Notes: generated from the sequence alone by a model not told the origin. 64,000 nt of DNA from Actinokineospora sp. NBRC 105648 (GCF_030269645.1 NZ_BSTR01000003.1:62001-126000); one strand, 5' to 3'; positions 9,701 through 17,722 are shown, counted from the stretch's first letter. A program made the numbers and translations.

Positions 9701-10451
9701 GGTTGCCCCCGCCGGCCAGCGCCGAGATGAGCAGGCGGTGCGCGGACTCCCGGAACGGGTCGAGGTCGACGACCTCGCGGGCCACGGCCTCGGCGGGCAG
9801 CCCGGCCGCCATCCGCGCCCCGGTCAACGCCTCCAGCGCCCGGATGCGCAGCGCCCGGTTCTGGGTCCGCCGCTCGCGCACCCACGGCCCGTCGGCCTCG
9901 GGCAGGAACGGCCGCCGCGCGACCCGGTCCACCCGCTCGAGCCGGTCCGCGGCCTCCGCGGCGCGTCCCGCGGCCAGCGCGGCGAGGGCGTCCTCGACGT
10001 CGCCCTCGGCCTGCTCCAAGTCGACCACCGCGCCCGCGGGCAGGTGCAGTTGGTAGCACCCGAAGGTGGCGCGGACGGTGGCGCGCCCGTCGAGCCCCGC
10101 GTCCCGCAGGGCGGCCCGGACCCGCGCGACCGCCGTGCGCAGCACCGACTCCCAGGACGAGGGCGGCTCGTCGCCCCACAGCAGTTCCGAGAGCTCCTCG
10201 CGCCGGACCGGCCGGGCCCGCTCCAGGGTCAGCATGGCCAGCACGACCCGGGCGTGCCGGGAGCGCAGTTGCCGGTCGCCCGCCGCGACGCCGCCCACCT
10301 CGAGTGCGACGTCGCCGGTCAGTGACAAGTGCAGCGGGTGCGTGGCCGCGCCTTCCGTTCGGGTGCCTGCGGTGAGCCGACGCCAGTGTGGCGACTCACT
10401 GCGGACCGCGCGACCGCAGCGATCTGCGCTCGATCTGCGGACCGTCTGCAC
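6735..10451 (-). CDS. SARP-type regulator with AAA ATPase and TPR-like region
   Basis: 1,238 residues from GTG 10451, with AGGAG four bases upstream; the first ~40 residues are low-complexity and a later start is possible. Residues ~42-140 form an OmpR-like winged helix, and ~145-288 a bacterial transcriptional activator domain. Residues ~318-600 form an AAA/STAND ATPase with Walker A GEPGMGKT (347-354) and Walker B VLVVDD (461-466). The remaining ~600 residues are Ala/Leu/Arg-rich helical repeats. No LuxR C-terminal helix-turn-helix is present. This is the AfsR-like large-SARP architecture, which activates secondary-metabolite or secreted-protein genes. It is divergent from the GDSL hydrolase with only 78 bases between, so that hydrolase and the glycine-rich gene behind it are likely targets. 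Confidence 0.9.
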   Translation of the reverse strand: MQTVRRSSADRCGRAVRSESPHWRRLTAGTRTEGAATHPLHLSLTGDVALEVGGVAAGDRQLRSRHARVVLAMLTLERARPVRREELSELLWGDEPPSSWESVLRTAVARVRAALRDAGLDGRATVRATFGCYQLHLPAGAVVDLEQAEGDVEDALAALAAGRAAEAADRLERVDRVARRPFLPEADGPWVRERRTQNRALRIRALEALTGARMAAGLPAEAVAREVVDLDPFRESAHRLLISALAGGGNRAQALVAYEQCRRLLAEELGVDPSPETEAVYLELLTAEACPPPATAAGPTPGAPEFPARLLVESIGLLVGRTRELDLLRGRMVPTSTGPPGVLLISGEPGMGKTALVAHAARDACAAGALVLYGRCDEEVTLAYRPVVEGLSQITKHLPADVVADHLARYGTGLLRLVPELRSRVPRTAPDPGTDPQTERHLLFRAVAALFTRAATDRPVVLVVDDLHWADKPSLLLLRYLATAAAPGRLVLATTYRGTELVEGGDAAATVRELARQPGAHRLELNGLADDDIVPMVESAAGRRLGPAALGWARAVGRESGGNPFFARELLRHLADRFTDCPVAAGWSTAEPAGPAGLGLPETVRDVVGRRVDRLGERGAAVLAQAAVLGSDFDLATLARVVGTDEDAVLDDLDHAIAAGLLVEVPGDGERFAFGHALVQRTLYERVGGTRRRRSHRRVARALEASATPWPPGRAGDLARHWLLGHDRADRVERALAADRARRAGEQALADLAPDQALVWFRAALDCLDGPDGPADPTDSNGSTRCGPRVDILVGLGEAQRGVGDQGYRETLLGAARLAESAGDTARLVRAVVANNRGAVSSSGRLDADRIALLEAAMAAIGDHAHPRRPLLGATLAIELPGPGHAERRERLADEAVRGARELGDPEVLGRVLALRFEATWAPATHHRRLADSAELLDLATASADRRLRFLAARLRSLACWESGRVAESDEHLAAECRIADEIGEPYLRWVATLSRGGRLQASSRHAEAEDLAGEALRLGSDAGEPDAVLAYGAQLMHLRRQQGRADELLPALRDTQGFADYDLRPILALINADSGALDEARAAAGDLLDTPLPPPGSQLEVQALCLVAELACALEHRAAAVWLYERLRACAGLFLLNQVAREGPIDHQLGLLAATAGDLEAAVGHFASALTAAEAAPLPYWAAESQVGWARVLLRHGRRADTAAARSLLARAGETARRLGFTGTLRKITAAGAGAST

Positions 10452-10529
10452 ACGGCTCCTAGCTTTCGAGGCGGATCAACCGAACCGGTCTCGAACCAGG
10501 GACCGACCAGTTGCGGATGGGGAACAGAG

Positions 10530-11705
10530 ATGGACATTCGACAGTTGCGCGCTGTCCCGACGGCCGTCGCGTTGGTGCTTTCCGCCGGAGTGACCGCGGC
10601 GGTCGCGGGAACCGCACCGGCGCGGGCGGACACCTCGGCGGTGAAGGTCCCGGCGGTCATCTCCCTCGGGGACAGCTACATCTCGGGCGAGGCGGCCCGG
10701 TGGCGGGGGAACGGGGACACGATCTTGCCGGGCAGCAGATACGGCACAGACCTCGCCGCCTACGACTGCAATTCCAGTGAGACCTGGTGCTACCACGACC
10801 CCGAGCGGGTTTACGGGCAGTCCTATGAGAACGGCTGCGACCGGGCCAAGAAGGCCGAGATCACCAAGGTGGACAAGGTGCGGGTGGGCACCGTCGACTA
10901 CCCGATCGCCGCGGCCGACCGCGCCAACGTCGCGTGTTCCGGGGCCACCACGGCCGCGGTCGACAAGGACAGGTTCAAGGGCGAGGCACCGCAGGTGAAG
11001 CAGCTCGCCGACTACGCGAAGAAGAAGGCCGTCAAACTGGTTGCGCTGTCCATCGGCGGGAACGACCTCGGGTTCTCCGACATCGTCACCTACTGCATGG
11101 GCTACTACGTGGCCGGGCTCGGGCCGTGCAAGACCGGCTACGCCAAGGTGCTCCCGGGCAAGATCGCCAAGATGGCCGCCGCGGTGCGGACGACGCTGCA
11201 GCGGATCAGGGCGACCATGACCGCGGCCGGGTACCAGAACTCCGACTACCGCCTGGTGCTCCAGTCCTACCCGAGCCCGATCCCGCGCGGTCCGGACAAC
11301 CGCTACCCGGAGTTCCCCAAGCCCGGTGAGAAGTCCCGGACGTGGGACGGCGGGTGCCCGTTCTACAACGAGGACTCGAACTGGGCGTACGACACCGTCA
11401 TCCCCGGCATGGCCAGCGCGCTCGCGGGCGCGGCCACCAGCGAGCAGGCGGAGTTCCTGGACCTGCGGTTCGCACTGCGCGGGCACGAGGTCTGCGCGAA
11501 GGGCGTGCGGCAGGCCACCGCCAAGGAGACCCTCGCGCACCCGATCCCGAAGCCGGTCGCCGAGTGGGTCCGCTGGATCGGTGTCACCCAGGGCGCCATC
11601 CAGGAGGACATGCACCCGAACTCCTACGGCCAGGAGCAGTTCGGCGCTTGCCTGCGGACCGCCGCGACCGGCTCCGGTCGCACGCACACCTGCACCGCCC
11701 CATGA
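10530..11705 (+). CDS. Secreted SGNH/GDSL-family hydrolase
   Basis: 391 residues from ATG 10530, behind GGGGAACAGAG. The signal peptide is followed by ARADTSAV. The GDSL block I appears as SLGDSYISGEA with the nucleophilic Ser, block III as SIGGNDLGFSD, and the catalytic Asp-x-x-His block as QEDMHPNSYGQ near the C terminus. Six or more cysteines suggest disulfides in an exported esterase or lipase of the Streptomyces-type SGNH group. The acyl substrate is not evident. It is divergent from the large SARP regulator and is followed after 38 bases by the glycine-rich gene, so the two are probably cotranscribed. Confidence 0.9.
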   Translation: MDIRQLRAVPTAVALVLSAGVTAAVAGTAPARADTSAVKVPAVISLGDSYISGEAARWRGNGDTILPGSRYGTDLAAYDCNSSETWCYHDPERVYGQSYENGCDRAKKAEITKVDKVRVGTVDYPIAAADRANVACSGATTAAVDKDRFKGEAPQVKQLADYAKKKAVKLVALSIGGNDLGFSDIVTYCMGYYVAGLGPCKTGYAKVLPGKIAKMAAAVRTTLQRIRATMTAAGYQNSDYRLVLQSYPSPIPRGPDNRYPEFPKPGEKSRTWDGGCPFYNEDSNWAYDTVIPGMASALAGAATSEQAEFLDLRFALRGHEVCAKGVRQATAKETLAHPIPKPVAEWVRWIGVTQGAIQEDMHPNSYGQEQFGACLRTAATGSGRTHTCTAP

Positions 11706-11743
11706 CCCAGCCGCAACCGGCGGCGGAGAACCAAGGAGGAACC

Positions 11744-12553
11744 ATGACCGACACCACGAAAGCACCTGAGCAGACCGACGACTCGCCCGAGGACTTCGGT
11801 TTCCCGACCGAGTCGAGCACCGTGCTCTCGATCACGTTGGCGAACAAGGAGAAGCAGTTCATCGTGCCGACCGGCGTGAGCCACGCGGTCGTGCGCCTGG
11901 TCGGCGGCCAGGGCGCCTACGGCGACGGCAACTCGGGCGCACCCGGCCGGGGCGGCACGCTGCAGGCCACCATCCCGGTGACACCGGGGGAGACCCTCAC
12001 CGCCGTCATCGGCCAGCACCCCGGCGACCGGGGCGGCTCCGGCTTCAACCACGGCGGCAACGGCGGCGCTGGCCGAACGGCACGCGGCCGAGACGGCGGC
12101 GCCGGAGCGGGCTCCAGCGCACTGACCCGAAACGGCGTACCCCTGCTGGTGGCAGGCGGCGGAGGCGGCGCGGGCGGCGGTTCCCCACTGGCCGACGGCG
12201 GCAAGGGCGGCTCCGGCAACGTGGCCCCGGGCTCGGGCACGGCGGGCCAGTCGGGCAGCTTCGGCACCGGCGGCGCGGGCGGCACCGGCGGCGCAGCCAA
12301 GGGAACCCGAGGCGACAACGGCGGCGACGCCGCACACGGCTCCACTGCCGGCGGCGGTGGCGGAGGCGGCGGAGGCTACAACGCGGACGGCAAGTCGGGC
12401 GGCGGAGCCGGCGGCCAGCAGGGCGGTGGTGGAGGCGCGGGCGGCGGAGGCGGCGCAGGTGCTTCTTACGCCTACCAGGACGCCACGAACGTGTCATTCG
12501 GGACCTACAACAAGACCGGCAACGGCAAGGTCGAGATCCTGTCCTACTCCTAG
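11744..12553 (+). CDS. Glycine-rich (Gly_rich beta-domain) protein
   Basis: 269 residues from ATG 11744 with a perfect AAGGAGG site. The N-terminal ~30 residues are acidic and polar with no signal peptide. After them comes the start of a recognised glycine-rich domain (QFIVPTGVSHAVVRLVGGQG, then TLQATIPVTPGETLTAVIG), and then ~140 residues dominated by GG/GGA/GGG runs with a short C-terminal strand region. The pattern resembles ALK-type glycine-rich domains and actinobacterial surface proteins. How it would leave the cell is unclear because no Sec signal is visible. It follows the GDSL hydrolase by 38 bases and is closed by a hairpin at 12581-12630. Confidence 0.75.
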   Translation: MTDTTKAPEQTDDSPEDFGFPTESSTVLSITLANKEKQFIVPTGVSHAVVRLVGGQGAYGDGNSGAPGRGGTLQATIPVTPGETLTAVIGQHPGDRGGSGFNHGGNGGAGRTARGRDGGAGAGSSALTRNGVPLLVAGGGGGAGGGSPLADGGKGGSGNVAPGSGTAGQSGSFGTGGAGGTGGAAKGTRGDNGGDAAHGSTAGGGGGGGGGYNADGKSGGGAGGQQGGGGGAGGGGGAGASYAYQDATNVSFGTYNKTGNGKVEILSYS

Positions 12554-12580
12554 CCGGCGGTTTGAACGCGGTTGAACGAT

Positions 12581-12630
12581 GTGTGCACGGTCCTCAGGTG
12601 GCATCTGTGCCGCTCGAGGACCGTGCACAC
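12581..12630 (+). terminator. Hairpin after the glycine-rich gene
   Basis: A perfect 15-base stem, GTGTGCACGGTCCTC (12581-12595) with its complement at 12616-12630, loop 20 bases, starting 28 bases past the stop codon. Confidence 0.7.
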
Positions 12631-12684
12631 ACCGCTCTGATCCAATCCGCCAACCGCGGTGGAAAAGTCAGTTCCGTTGGCACG

Positions 12685-12856
12685 CAAGAGAATCCCGTCC
12701 CTCAGCAATCCGCAGCGATGAGGCAGACCAGACCCCGCTGGCAGGCAAGTGAATCCCGTTCCCCAGCAAACGGCAGCGGACAGGCCGACCCCGCTGACAC
12801 CCAAGCGAATCCCATCCCCCAGCAAACCGCAGCGGTCAGGCCGACCCCGCTGGAAC
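12685..12856. repeat. Three tandem copies of a ~58-base repeat
   Basis: The core GAATCCCGTCCCTCAGCAA-like block followed by a CGCAGCG...CAGGCCGACCCCGCTG block recurs with copies beginning near 12690, 12751 and 12807 (periods 61 and 56). Copies differ by several substitutions and small indels. No transposase, direct flanks or conserved-spacer structure is visible. An ORF can be drawn across it in both directions, but neither looks like protein. Confidence 0.7.
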
Positions 12857-12874
12857 GCGAGTCCCGTTACGGAT

Positions 12875-13253
12875 GCTCGATCTGGTGGACTCGCTTCGTG
12901 TGGGGGAGGAGCGCCGCTAAACTTGCCGTGGGTGGGGATGCCCTTACCCTGCCCCTTGCTCTCCACCGCGGTGCTCTAGGGGCCCCGCACGAAGCGAGTT
13001 CACTAGATCGAGCCCTGCTTGTAAATCGGGCAGCCCATGCGATGAGCCGCCAACAAGGTCGACCGTAGGTCGGCGTGCGGCACACCCCACGAGCTGCCCG
13101 AGTAAGAGCGGGGCTCGATTGGCTGGACTCCCTTCGCGTGGGGCCCCTAGAGCACCGCGGTGGCGAAAAAAGCGTGGGGTGAAGGGCATCCCCACCACAC
13201 GGCAAGTTTAGCGGTGCTCTCCCCCCACACGAAGGCAGTCCACCCAATCGAGC
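12875..13253. repeat. Giant palindrome of two inverted ~140-base elements
   Basis: Element 1 (12875-13013) and element 2 (13113-13253) are near-complementary copies in opposite orientation, separated by ~100 bases whose own ends (CGGGCAGC and GCTGCCCG) are also inverted. Each element is itself bounded by imperfect inverted repeats of ~30 bases that begin GCTCGATC/T and contain CTTCGTGTGGGG, and each contains the block AGCACCGC-TAAACTTGCCGTG (partly degenerate). No coding sequence is inside. This fits a non-autonomous MITE-like or large REP-like element inserted twice, or a foldback element. A solo arm is at 21311-21364. Confidence 0.8.
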
Positions 13254-13314
13254 ACTGGCGTAGCGGGTGTTGCGTACCAGCGGGCTTGGCATTTAGGGAT
13301 TAAGAACTGAAAGA

Positions 13315-13356
13315 CTAAGGGCTAAGGGCTAAGGGCTAAGGGCTAAGGGCTAAGGG
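13315..13356. repeat. CTAAGGG heptanucleotide microsatellite, six perfect copies
   Basis: Six uninterrupted CTAAGGG units are followed by decayed units (ATGAGGG, CTGGGGG) to about 13370. It sits just past the 3' end of the frameshifted reductase gene, next to the giant palindrome. Confidence 0.9.
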
Positions 13357-13406
13357 ATGAGGGCTGGGGGATTGAAGGGCTATACGTCTTGTGTTTGTCT
13401 GTGTGG

Positions 13407-14755
13407 TCAGGTTTGTTGGGAGGCTTGGATCATCTCTGCGCGCTCCACTACCTTGATCCGCTCTCGGCCGTGGGGTGCGCCCAGTGCTCGTTCGTAAGCG
13501 TCCAGGTTCTTCCAGCCCTGCCACGTTGTGAACTCGATGCCGCGTTCGTTCAGGAACCTCACCACGGCGTTGGGGTCGGGGTGGGCGGCTGGGCGCAGGG
13601 TTGGGGCGTCGGTGAGGAGTGCGGTAACCGTTTCCGAGGAGCAGCCCTTCGTGTGGCCGATGAGGCCGATCGGGCCGCGCTTGATCCAGCCCGACACATA
13701 GACGCCGGGGATGGGGGTGTCGTCCATGTCCAGGACGCGTCCCTGGCTGTGCGGGACGGTGCCGGTGACGTGGTCGAACGGGAGGTCGGTCAGGTGTGTC
13801 GACAGGTAGCCGACCGCTCGGTACACCGCTTGGACGTCCCAGTCGTGGAAGGTGCCGGTGCCGCGCACGGTGCCGTCGCCGGTCAGTTCGGTGCGTTCGG
13901 TGCGCAGGCCGGTGACGTGGCCGTCGGTGCCGAGGATGGCGGTGGGGGAGTGGAAGAAGTGCAGGTGGAGTCTGCGTGGACGGGTGCCGATGTCGCGGAT
14001 GGCCCATTCCTGCAGGGTCTTGACGACCATGTCGACCTGCTTCGAGGCGCGCAGCGCGGCAATGGAACCGTCGTCGAACTCGATGTCCTCGGGGTCGACG
14101 ATGACCTCGACGGTCGGCGAGTGGTCTAGTTCCCGCAGTTCCAGCGGGGTGAACTTGGCCTGGGCGGGTCCGCGCCTGCCGAAGACGTGCACGTCGGTGA
14201 CGGCGTTGGCGGCCAGGCCCGCGTGGACGTTGTCCGGGATCTCGGTCACCAGCATCTCCTCGGCCGATTTGGCCAGCACCCGGGCCACGTCGAGGGCCAC
14301 GTTGCCGACGCCGAGGACGGCGACTGAGCGGGCGGTGAGTGGCCAGTCGCGGGGGACGTCCGGGTGGCGTCGTACCAGGAGACGAAGTCGGCGGCGCCGT
14401 GGCTGTCTGTCAGGTCGGTGCCTGGGATGTCCAGGGGGCGGTCGGCCACGGCGCCGGTGGCGAAGACGACGGCGTCGTAGAACTGGCGCAGCTCCTCCAG
14501 TTTGAGGTCGGTGCCGTAGTCGACGTCGCCGAACAGCCGGACACCCGGCTTCTCCAGCACCCGGTGCAGGGCGTCGACGATGCCCTTGATCCGCGGGTGG
14601 TCGGGTGCGACGCCGTAGCGGATCAGGCCGAAGGGCGCGGGCATCCGCTCGAAGATGTCCACACTGACCTCGGCGCCGGACTTGAGGAGCGCGTCGACGG
14701 TGTAGATCCCGGCGGGGCCCGCGCCGACCACGGCGATTCGCAGGGGACGGCTCAA
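13407..14755 (-). pseudogene. fprA: Ferredoxin-NADP reductase (FprA type), frameshifted
   Basis: The N-terminal part starts at TTG 14755 (AGGAG six bases upstream) and reads RIAVVGAGPAGIYTVDALL, FERMPAPFGLIRYGVAPDHP and DAVVFATGA, to about base 14370. The rest is in another frame: VAVLGVGNVALDVARVLAKS, VFGRRGPAQAKFTPLELREL, GYVSGWIKRGPIGLIGHTK-like sequence and the usual C terminus, ending at 13407. Joined, the two give ~449 residues, the normal length of adrenodoxin-reductase-like FprA, which passes electrons from NADPH to ferredoxins for P450s or iron metabolism. One base appears to be missing in the run around 14366-14371. With otherwise perfect conservation this is either a very recent mutation or a sequencing error. 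Iron control is suggested by the box at 14798-14816. Confidence 0.85.
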
Positions 14756-14797
14756 CGGGGACTCCTGGGGTATGGTCGTGGGTGCTGCGTCCAGACT

Positions 14798-14816
14798 AAG
14801 GTAAGCCTAGCCTTAG
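14798..14816. promoter_or_regulatory. IdeR/DtxR iron box upstream of fprA
   Basis: TAAGGTAAGCCTAGCCTTA matches the published 19-base consensus TWAGGTWAGSCTWACCTWA at 18 of 19 positions. It lies 43 bases before the fprA start, where an iron-loaded IdeR/DtxR repressor would block transcription, so the gene would be induced by iron starvation. Confidence 0.8.
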
Positions 14817-15083
14817 TTTATTGTGATCCCGGCTACGGTGCCGCCCGTCCCGGTGGTCGACGGCTCGGGGGTCCCGTCGCGACCGATCCTCGACCGGTTC
14901 CAGCCCGTATGTGTCGCGTGGTCCATTGGTGTGAACAGGCAAAGAAGTATTTGTGGCCGCACTCGGGTCCAAGCGCAATTGCTGGACGTCGTTGGCACGT
15001 GTTGCTATCGTCGAGGAGACGACTGGGGTGGATCCGTTGCGCTTCTCGCGCGGGGTTCCTGCATTTCTAAGACTGGGGAAATT

Positions 15084-15566
15084 ATGCGTAGGACACGCAG
15101 GATTTTCGGCATGGGCGTGGCAGGCCTTCTCGTCTCGGCGGGATTCCTGGCGATCGGTCCGGCGAGCGCCGCGCAGGCGAGTCCGGCGAATTGCGCGGGC
15201 GGTGTCAACGGGTTCATCGACATCCCGGATTCCCTGCAGGGCACCGCGGTGAACGGGTCCGCGGCGGTGAACGACTACTCCCCGTACGGCACGGCGTCCT
15301 ACGCGCTGAACGTGGGGACGGTGAGCGGTCAGGTCCGGGGTTGGGGCCGCCTGCAGCCGAACCTGAACAGCGGGGAGGTGGGCAAGGTGTGGATGGACGT
15401 GAGCAACAACGCGGGCTCCAGCTGGATCCAGTGCGGCCCGTTCACCACCACCTTCCAGGGCGTGATCACCACCCCTGCCTACCCGACCAGTTCCTCGTCC
15501 AGCCGGGTGTTCCGGGTCTGCGCGCAGGTGAACAACTCGACCATCTCGTGCTCGGGTTGGTGGTGA
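15084..15566 (+). CDS. Small secreted protein of unknown function
   Basis: 160 residues from ATG 15084 (MRRTRRIFGMGVAGLLVSAG), a twin-arginine-flavoured but ordinary Sec signal peptide ending near ASAAQA. The mature ~130 residues are rich in Gly, Ser, Asn and aromatic residues with four cysteines (NCAGG, QCGPF, VCAQV, SCSGWW). They look like an all-beta exported domain, but I recognise no family. The ribosome site (GGGGAAATT) is acceptable. It is monocistronic with a strong hairpin right after it. The 270 bases upstream, shared with the iron box, hold its promoter. Confidence 0.75.
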   Translation: MRRTRRIFGMGVAGLLVSAGFLAIGPASAAQASPANCAGGVNGFIDIPDSLQGTAVNGSAAVNDYSPYGTASYALNVGTVSGQVRGWGRLQPNLNSGEVGKVWMDVSNNAGSSWIQCGPFTTTFQGVITTPAYPTSSSSSRVFRVCAQVNNSTISCSGWW

Positions 15567-15579
15567 GCGGGCGGTGACC

Positions 15580-15623
15580 CGTCGGTGGCCGTGGCGCGCC
15601 CGAGTGCGCCACGGCCACCGACG
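15580..15623 (+). terminator. Strong hairpin terminator
   Basis: A perfect 18-base stem (15580-15597 with 15606-15623) and 8-base loop, 14 bases past the stop of the secreted-protein gene. Confidence 0.8.
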
Positions 15624-15759
15624 CGCGCCACCGACGTCGCTGCAACGAAATGTGCCACTGGGACGATCAACCGGCTGCCACGACCTGAGGTCGACCGGTC
15701 GGGTACTCCCACGCTCGCGCGCGGCCCGACCGGGCACCGCGCTCGAACTGGGGAACACC

Positions 15760-16704
15760 ATGCGTCCTGCCCTCGCCCTGCCCGCACTCCTGCTGCTGGC
15801 GGCCTGCTCCACGCCCACCTCGACCGAGGCCGCGGGCCCGGCGCCCGCGCCCCCGGCACCGGTGTCGGACGCCGTCTTCGGCGACTACTCCACCGTCGAC
15901 TGGTGCTCCCTGATCGACCCCGGGGTGCTCTCCGCCCTCGGCACTCCCACCCAGGCCAAGCCCGAGGGGTACGACGGCTGCTACGCGGGCATCGCCGACC
16001 CGCGGGCCGGGTTCTCACCGATGACCTTGCACCTGGGCGCGCAAGACCCGCTCTCCCCGGAGTCCTTCGCCGTGGACACCCAGCGCGCGGACGACGGCGC
16101 GACGGTCATCACCCAGGTCGACATCGAGTCGGAGTGCCGCAAGCTGCTGACGTTGCCCAGCGGCTCCCGCGTGGCGGTGCGCCTCGAGGTGCTGGGCGAT
16201 CCCGTGACCACAGGCACCCCGTGCACCCCGGTCGACGCCCAGCTGAAGTCGTTGCGCACCAGCCTGAACTCCGGGCGGCCGGTAGCCCACCACCAGGTGA
16301 GCGCGCCGACGGCCCGTACTGCCGACCCGTGCGCCGCCGCCCCGGCCGACGTCGTCGCGGGCACTCCCGGCCTGGCTGGGACCGCACGGCGACGGCTCCC
16401 GGTGTCGCACCACTGCGTGTGGGAGCAGGGGAACGACCTACGGCTGAGCGTGTCCTTGTCCAGCGAGGGGCGCGGCGCCGGGGAGTTCCGCGAACACAAG
16501 ACCATCGAGGGCCAAGCGGTGACCCTGAGCCGATTCAGCGACGGTGCCTGCTGGCTGGTGCTGCCGGTCCGCCCGGTCGCGGGCGACACCGAGGGCGCGG
16601 TGGAGACGGTCCGGGTGCGCTACACCCCGCCGTCGCGCGACGTCGACTCCTGCGGCCTCGCGGCCAAGATCGCCATCGGCGCGCGGACAACCCTCACCGC
16701 CTGA
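15760..16704 (+). CDS. DUF3558-like lipoprotein
   Basis: 314 residues from ATG 15760 with CTGGGGAAC upstream; the open frame before it lacks a start with a site. The signal peptide MRPALALPALLLLAACS has a lipobox LAAC, so it is anchored to the outer face of the membrane. After a Pro/Ala spacer there are two similar halves, each with the pattern of Cys-containing DUF3558-type domains (DWCSLIDPGVLSALG... and DPCAAAPADVVAG...), common in Pseudonocardiales. The function of this family is unknown. It lies between two secreted-protein genes with no sign of an operon. Confidence 0.75.
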   Translation: MRPALALPALLLLAACSTPTSTEAAGPAPAPPAPVSDAVFGDYSTVDWCSLIDPGVLSALGTPTQAKPEGYDGCYAGIADPRAGFSPMTLHLGAQDPLSPESFAVDTQRADDGATVITQVDIESECRKLLTLPSGSRVAVRLEVLGDPVTTGTPCTPVDAQLKSLRTSLNSGRPVAHHQVSAPTARTADPCAAAPADVVAGTPGLAGTARRRLPVSHHCVWEQGNDLRLSVSLSSEGRGAGEFREHKTIEGQAVTLSRFSDGACWLVLPVRPVAGDTEGAVETVRVRYTPPSRDVDSCGLAAKIAIGARTTLTA

Positions 16705-17027
16705 TCGCGGCTCACCGTGCCGAACTTCACGCGGAGCGCTCTCGTGTCCGCGACAATGGCATTTCCCGGTGTTTGACGCTGGTCATCGGGTGTCAACCGA
16801 GAATTCGCCGGGCACCACCCGAGTTTCCTTTGGGAGATCCGGTCGGGTTGTTCGCGGTCATCGGGGTTGTGCGGAGTGGCTTGAGCAACTAGACAGATAA
16901 CGGGCGGCCACTGGGGGCGCCTTGGCGGGTCGCGCCGCGGCGCAGGGCATTCGCATCTGGGGATGCGTGAATCGGGTGTCGTGTTGCGGTGGCCGCGCTC
17001 TGCCGTCATTTCGTGAAGGAGTTCGCC
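16705..17027. other. Intergenic stretch, 323 bases
   Basis: Separates the lipoprotein gene from the I36-like inhibitor gene. A possible promoter pair TTGTGC, 17 bases, TAGACA lies near 16867-16896, but the -10 match is poor. No gene or repeat seen. Confidence 0.3.
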
Positions 17028-17411
17028 ATGCGCAAGAATGTCATGCGAGCGATGGTCGTGGCAGGCACCGCAGTTGCCGCGGTGGGGTTGGCGGTGGCTC
17101 CCGCCAACGCGGCCACCGGGTGGGACCGGTGTCCGAGCGGCTCGTTCTGCCTGTTCGCCAACGCCAACGGGCAGGGGACGATCGCCTGGTTCAGCTACGG
17201 TTCGCCGAACCTCGGCGGCCAGGGGATCGACAACGCGGCCACGTCGTTCTGGAACCGGACGGCGAGCGCCGCCTTCACCCTCTGCGACGGCTACAACGGC
17301 CTGGAGCCGGAAGTCACCACGGTGTTCTTCGGTGCGCAGGGCAACCTGAGCGCGAGCGAGGACAACCGGGCCAGTTCTGTGGTGCTGTACCCCCACAACT
17401 GCCACTACTGA
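17028..17411 (+). CDS. Secreted peptidase inhibitor I36-like protein
   Basis: 127 residues from ATG 17028, with GAAGGAG upstream. The signal peptide ends at APANAATG. The mature protein opens with WDRCPSGSFCLFANANGQG, the hallmark of the I36 (SMPI-like, crystallin-fold) family, and has matching cysteines at TLCDG and NCHY. Family members inhibit metalloproteases in some Streptomyces; inhibition here is not shown. It is a single gene with a very strong terminator 17 bases downstream. Confidence 0.82.
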   Translation: MRKNVMRAMVVAGTAVAAVGLAVAPANAATGWDRCPSGSFCLFANANGQGTIAWFSYGSPNLGGQGIDNAATSFWNRTASAAFTLCDGYNGLEPEVTTVFFGAQGNLSASEDNRASSVVLYPHNCHY

Positions 17412-17427
17412 TCGCGCGTCCGCAAAC

Positions 17428-17468
17428 GGAATGGCGCCCCGGAGGGAACTCCTCCGGGGCGCCATTCC
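17428..17468 (+). terminator. Strong hairpin terminator
   Basis: A perfect 18-base stem (17428-17445 with 17451-17468) around the loop GAACT. It isolates the I36 gene from the RAE-controlled operon downstream. Confidence 0.88.
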
Positions 17469-17644
17469 CGTTGTCATGGCAGGCTCGGGCAACCCGGCCG
17501 AGGCGAGCACCGTCGCCCCGGACCGCGACGACCAGGCGGCCGGGAACCCCCGGGTTCAATGCTGTGTGGTGGTGCTGAGGTGGTGTTGGGCCACTGGGAA
17601 GGGGGCGTACCCGCTCCTTCCACATCCAACTTATAGCGCACTGG

Positions 17645-17663
17645 GGGGCTTGCGGCAAGGCCC
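17645..17663 (+). promoter_or_regulatory. Rifamycin-associated element (RAE) upstream of rgt copy 1
   Basis: GGGGCTTGCGGCAAGGCCC, a 19-base inverted repeat, is preceded 13 bases upstream by the A/T-rich CTTATAGCG, a possible -10 region. The RAE is an established DNA signature upstream of rifamycin-resistance genes in actinomycetes and is linked to rifamycin-inducible expression. It sits 60 bases from the GTG of the glycosyltransferase. Confidence 0.88.
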
Positions 17664-17722
17664 CGGTGGTGCCCCAGAATCACCGGCCGAAGCCAGAACC
17701 GGTGGAACAGGGGAGCTCCGAA

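Noticed and set aside
12685-12856. CRISPR array
   Set aside because: Only three diverged copies, unequal periods, no constant repeat with unique spacers and no cas gene.
12550-13068. ORFs of 138 and 168 codons across the repeat region
   Set aside because: They run over repeats and the palindrome in both directions, have no ribosome site and no protein-like composition.
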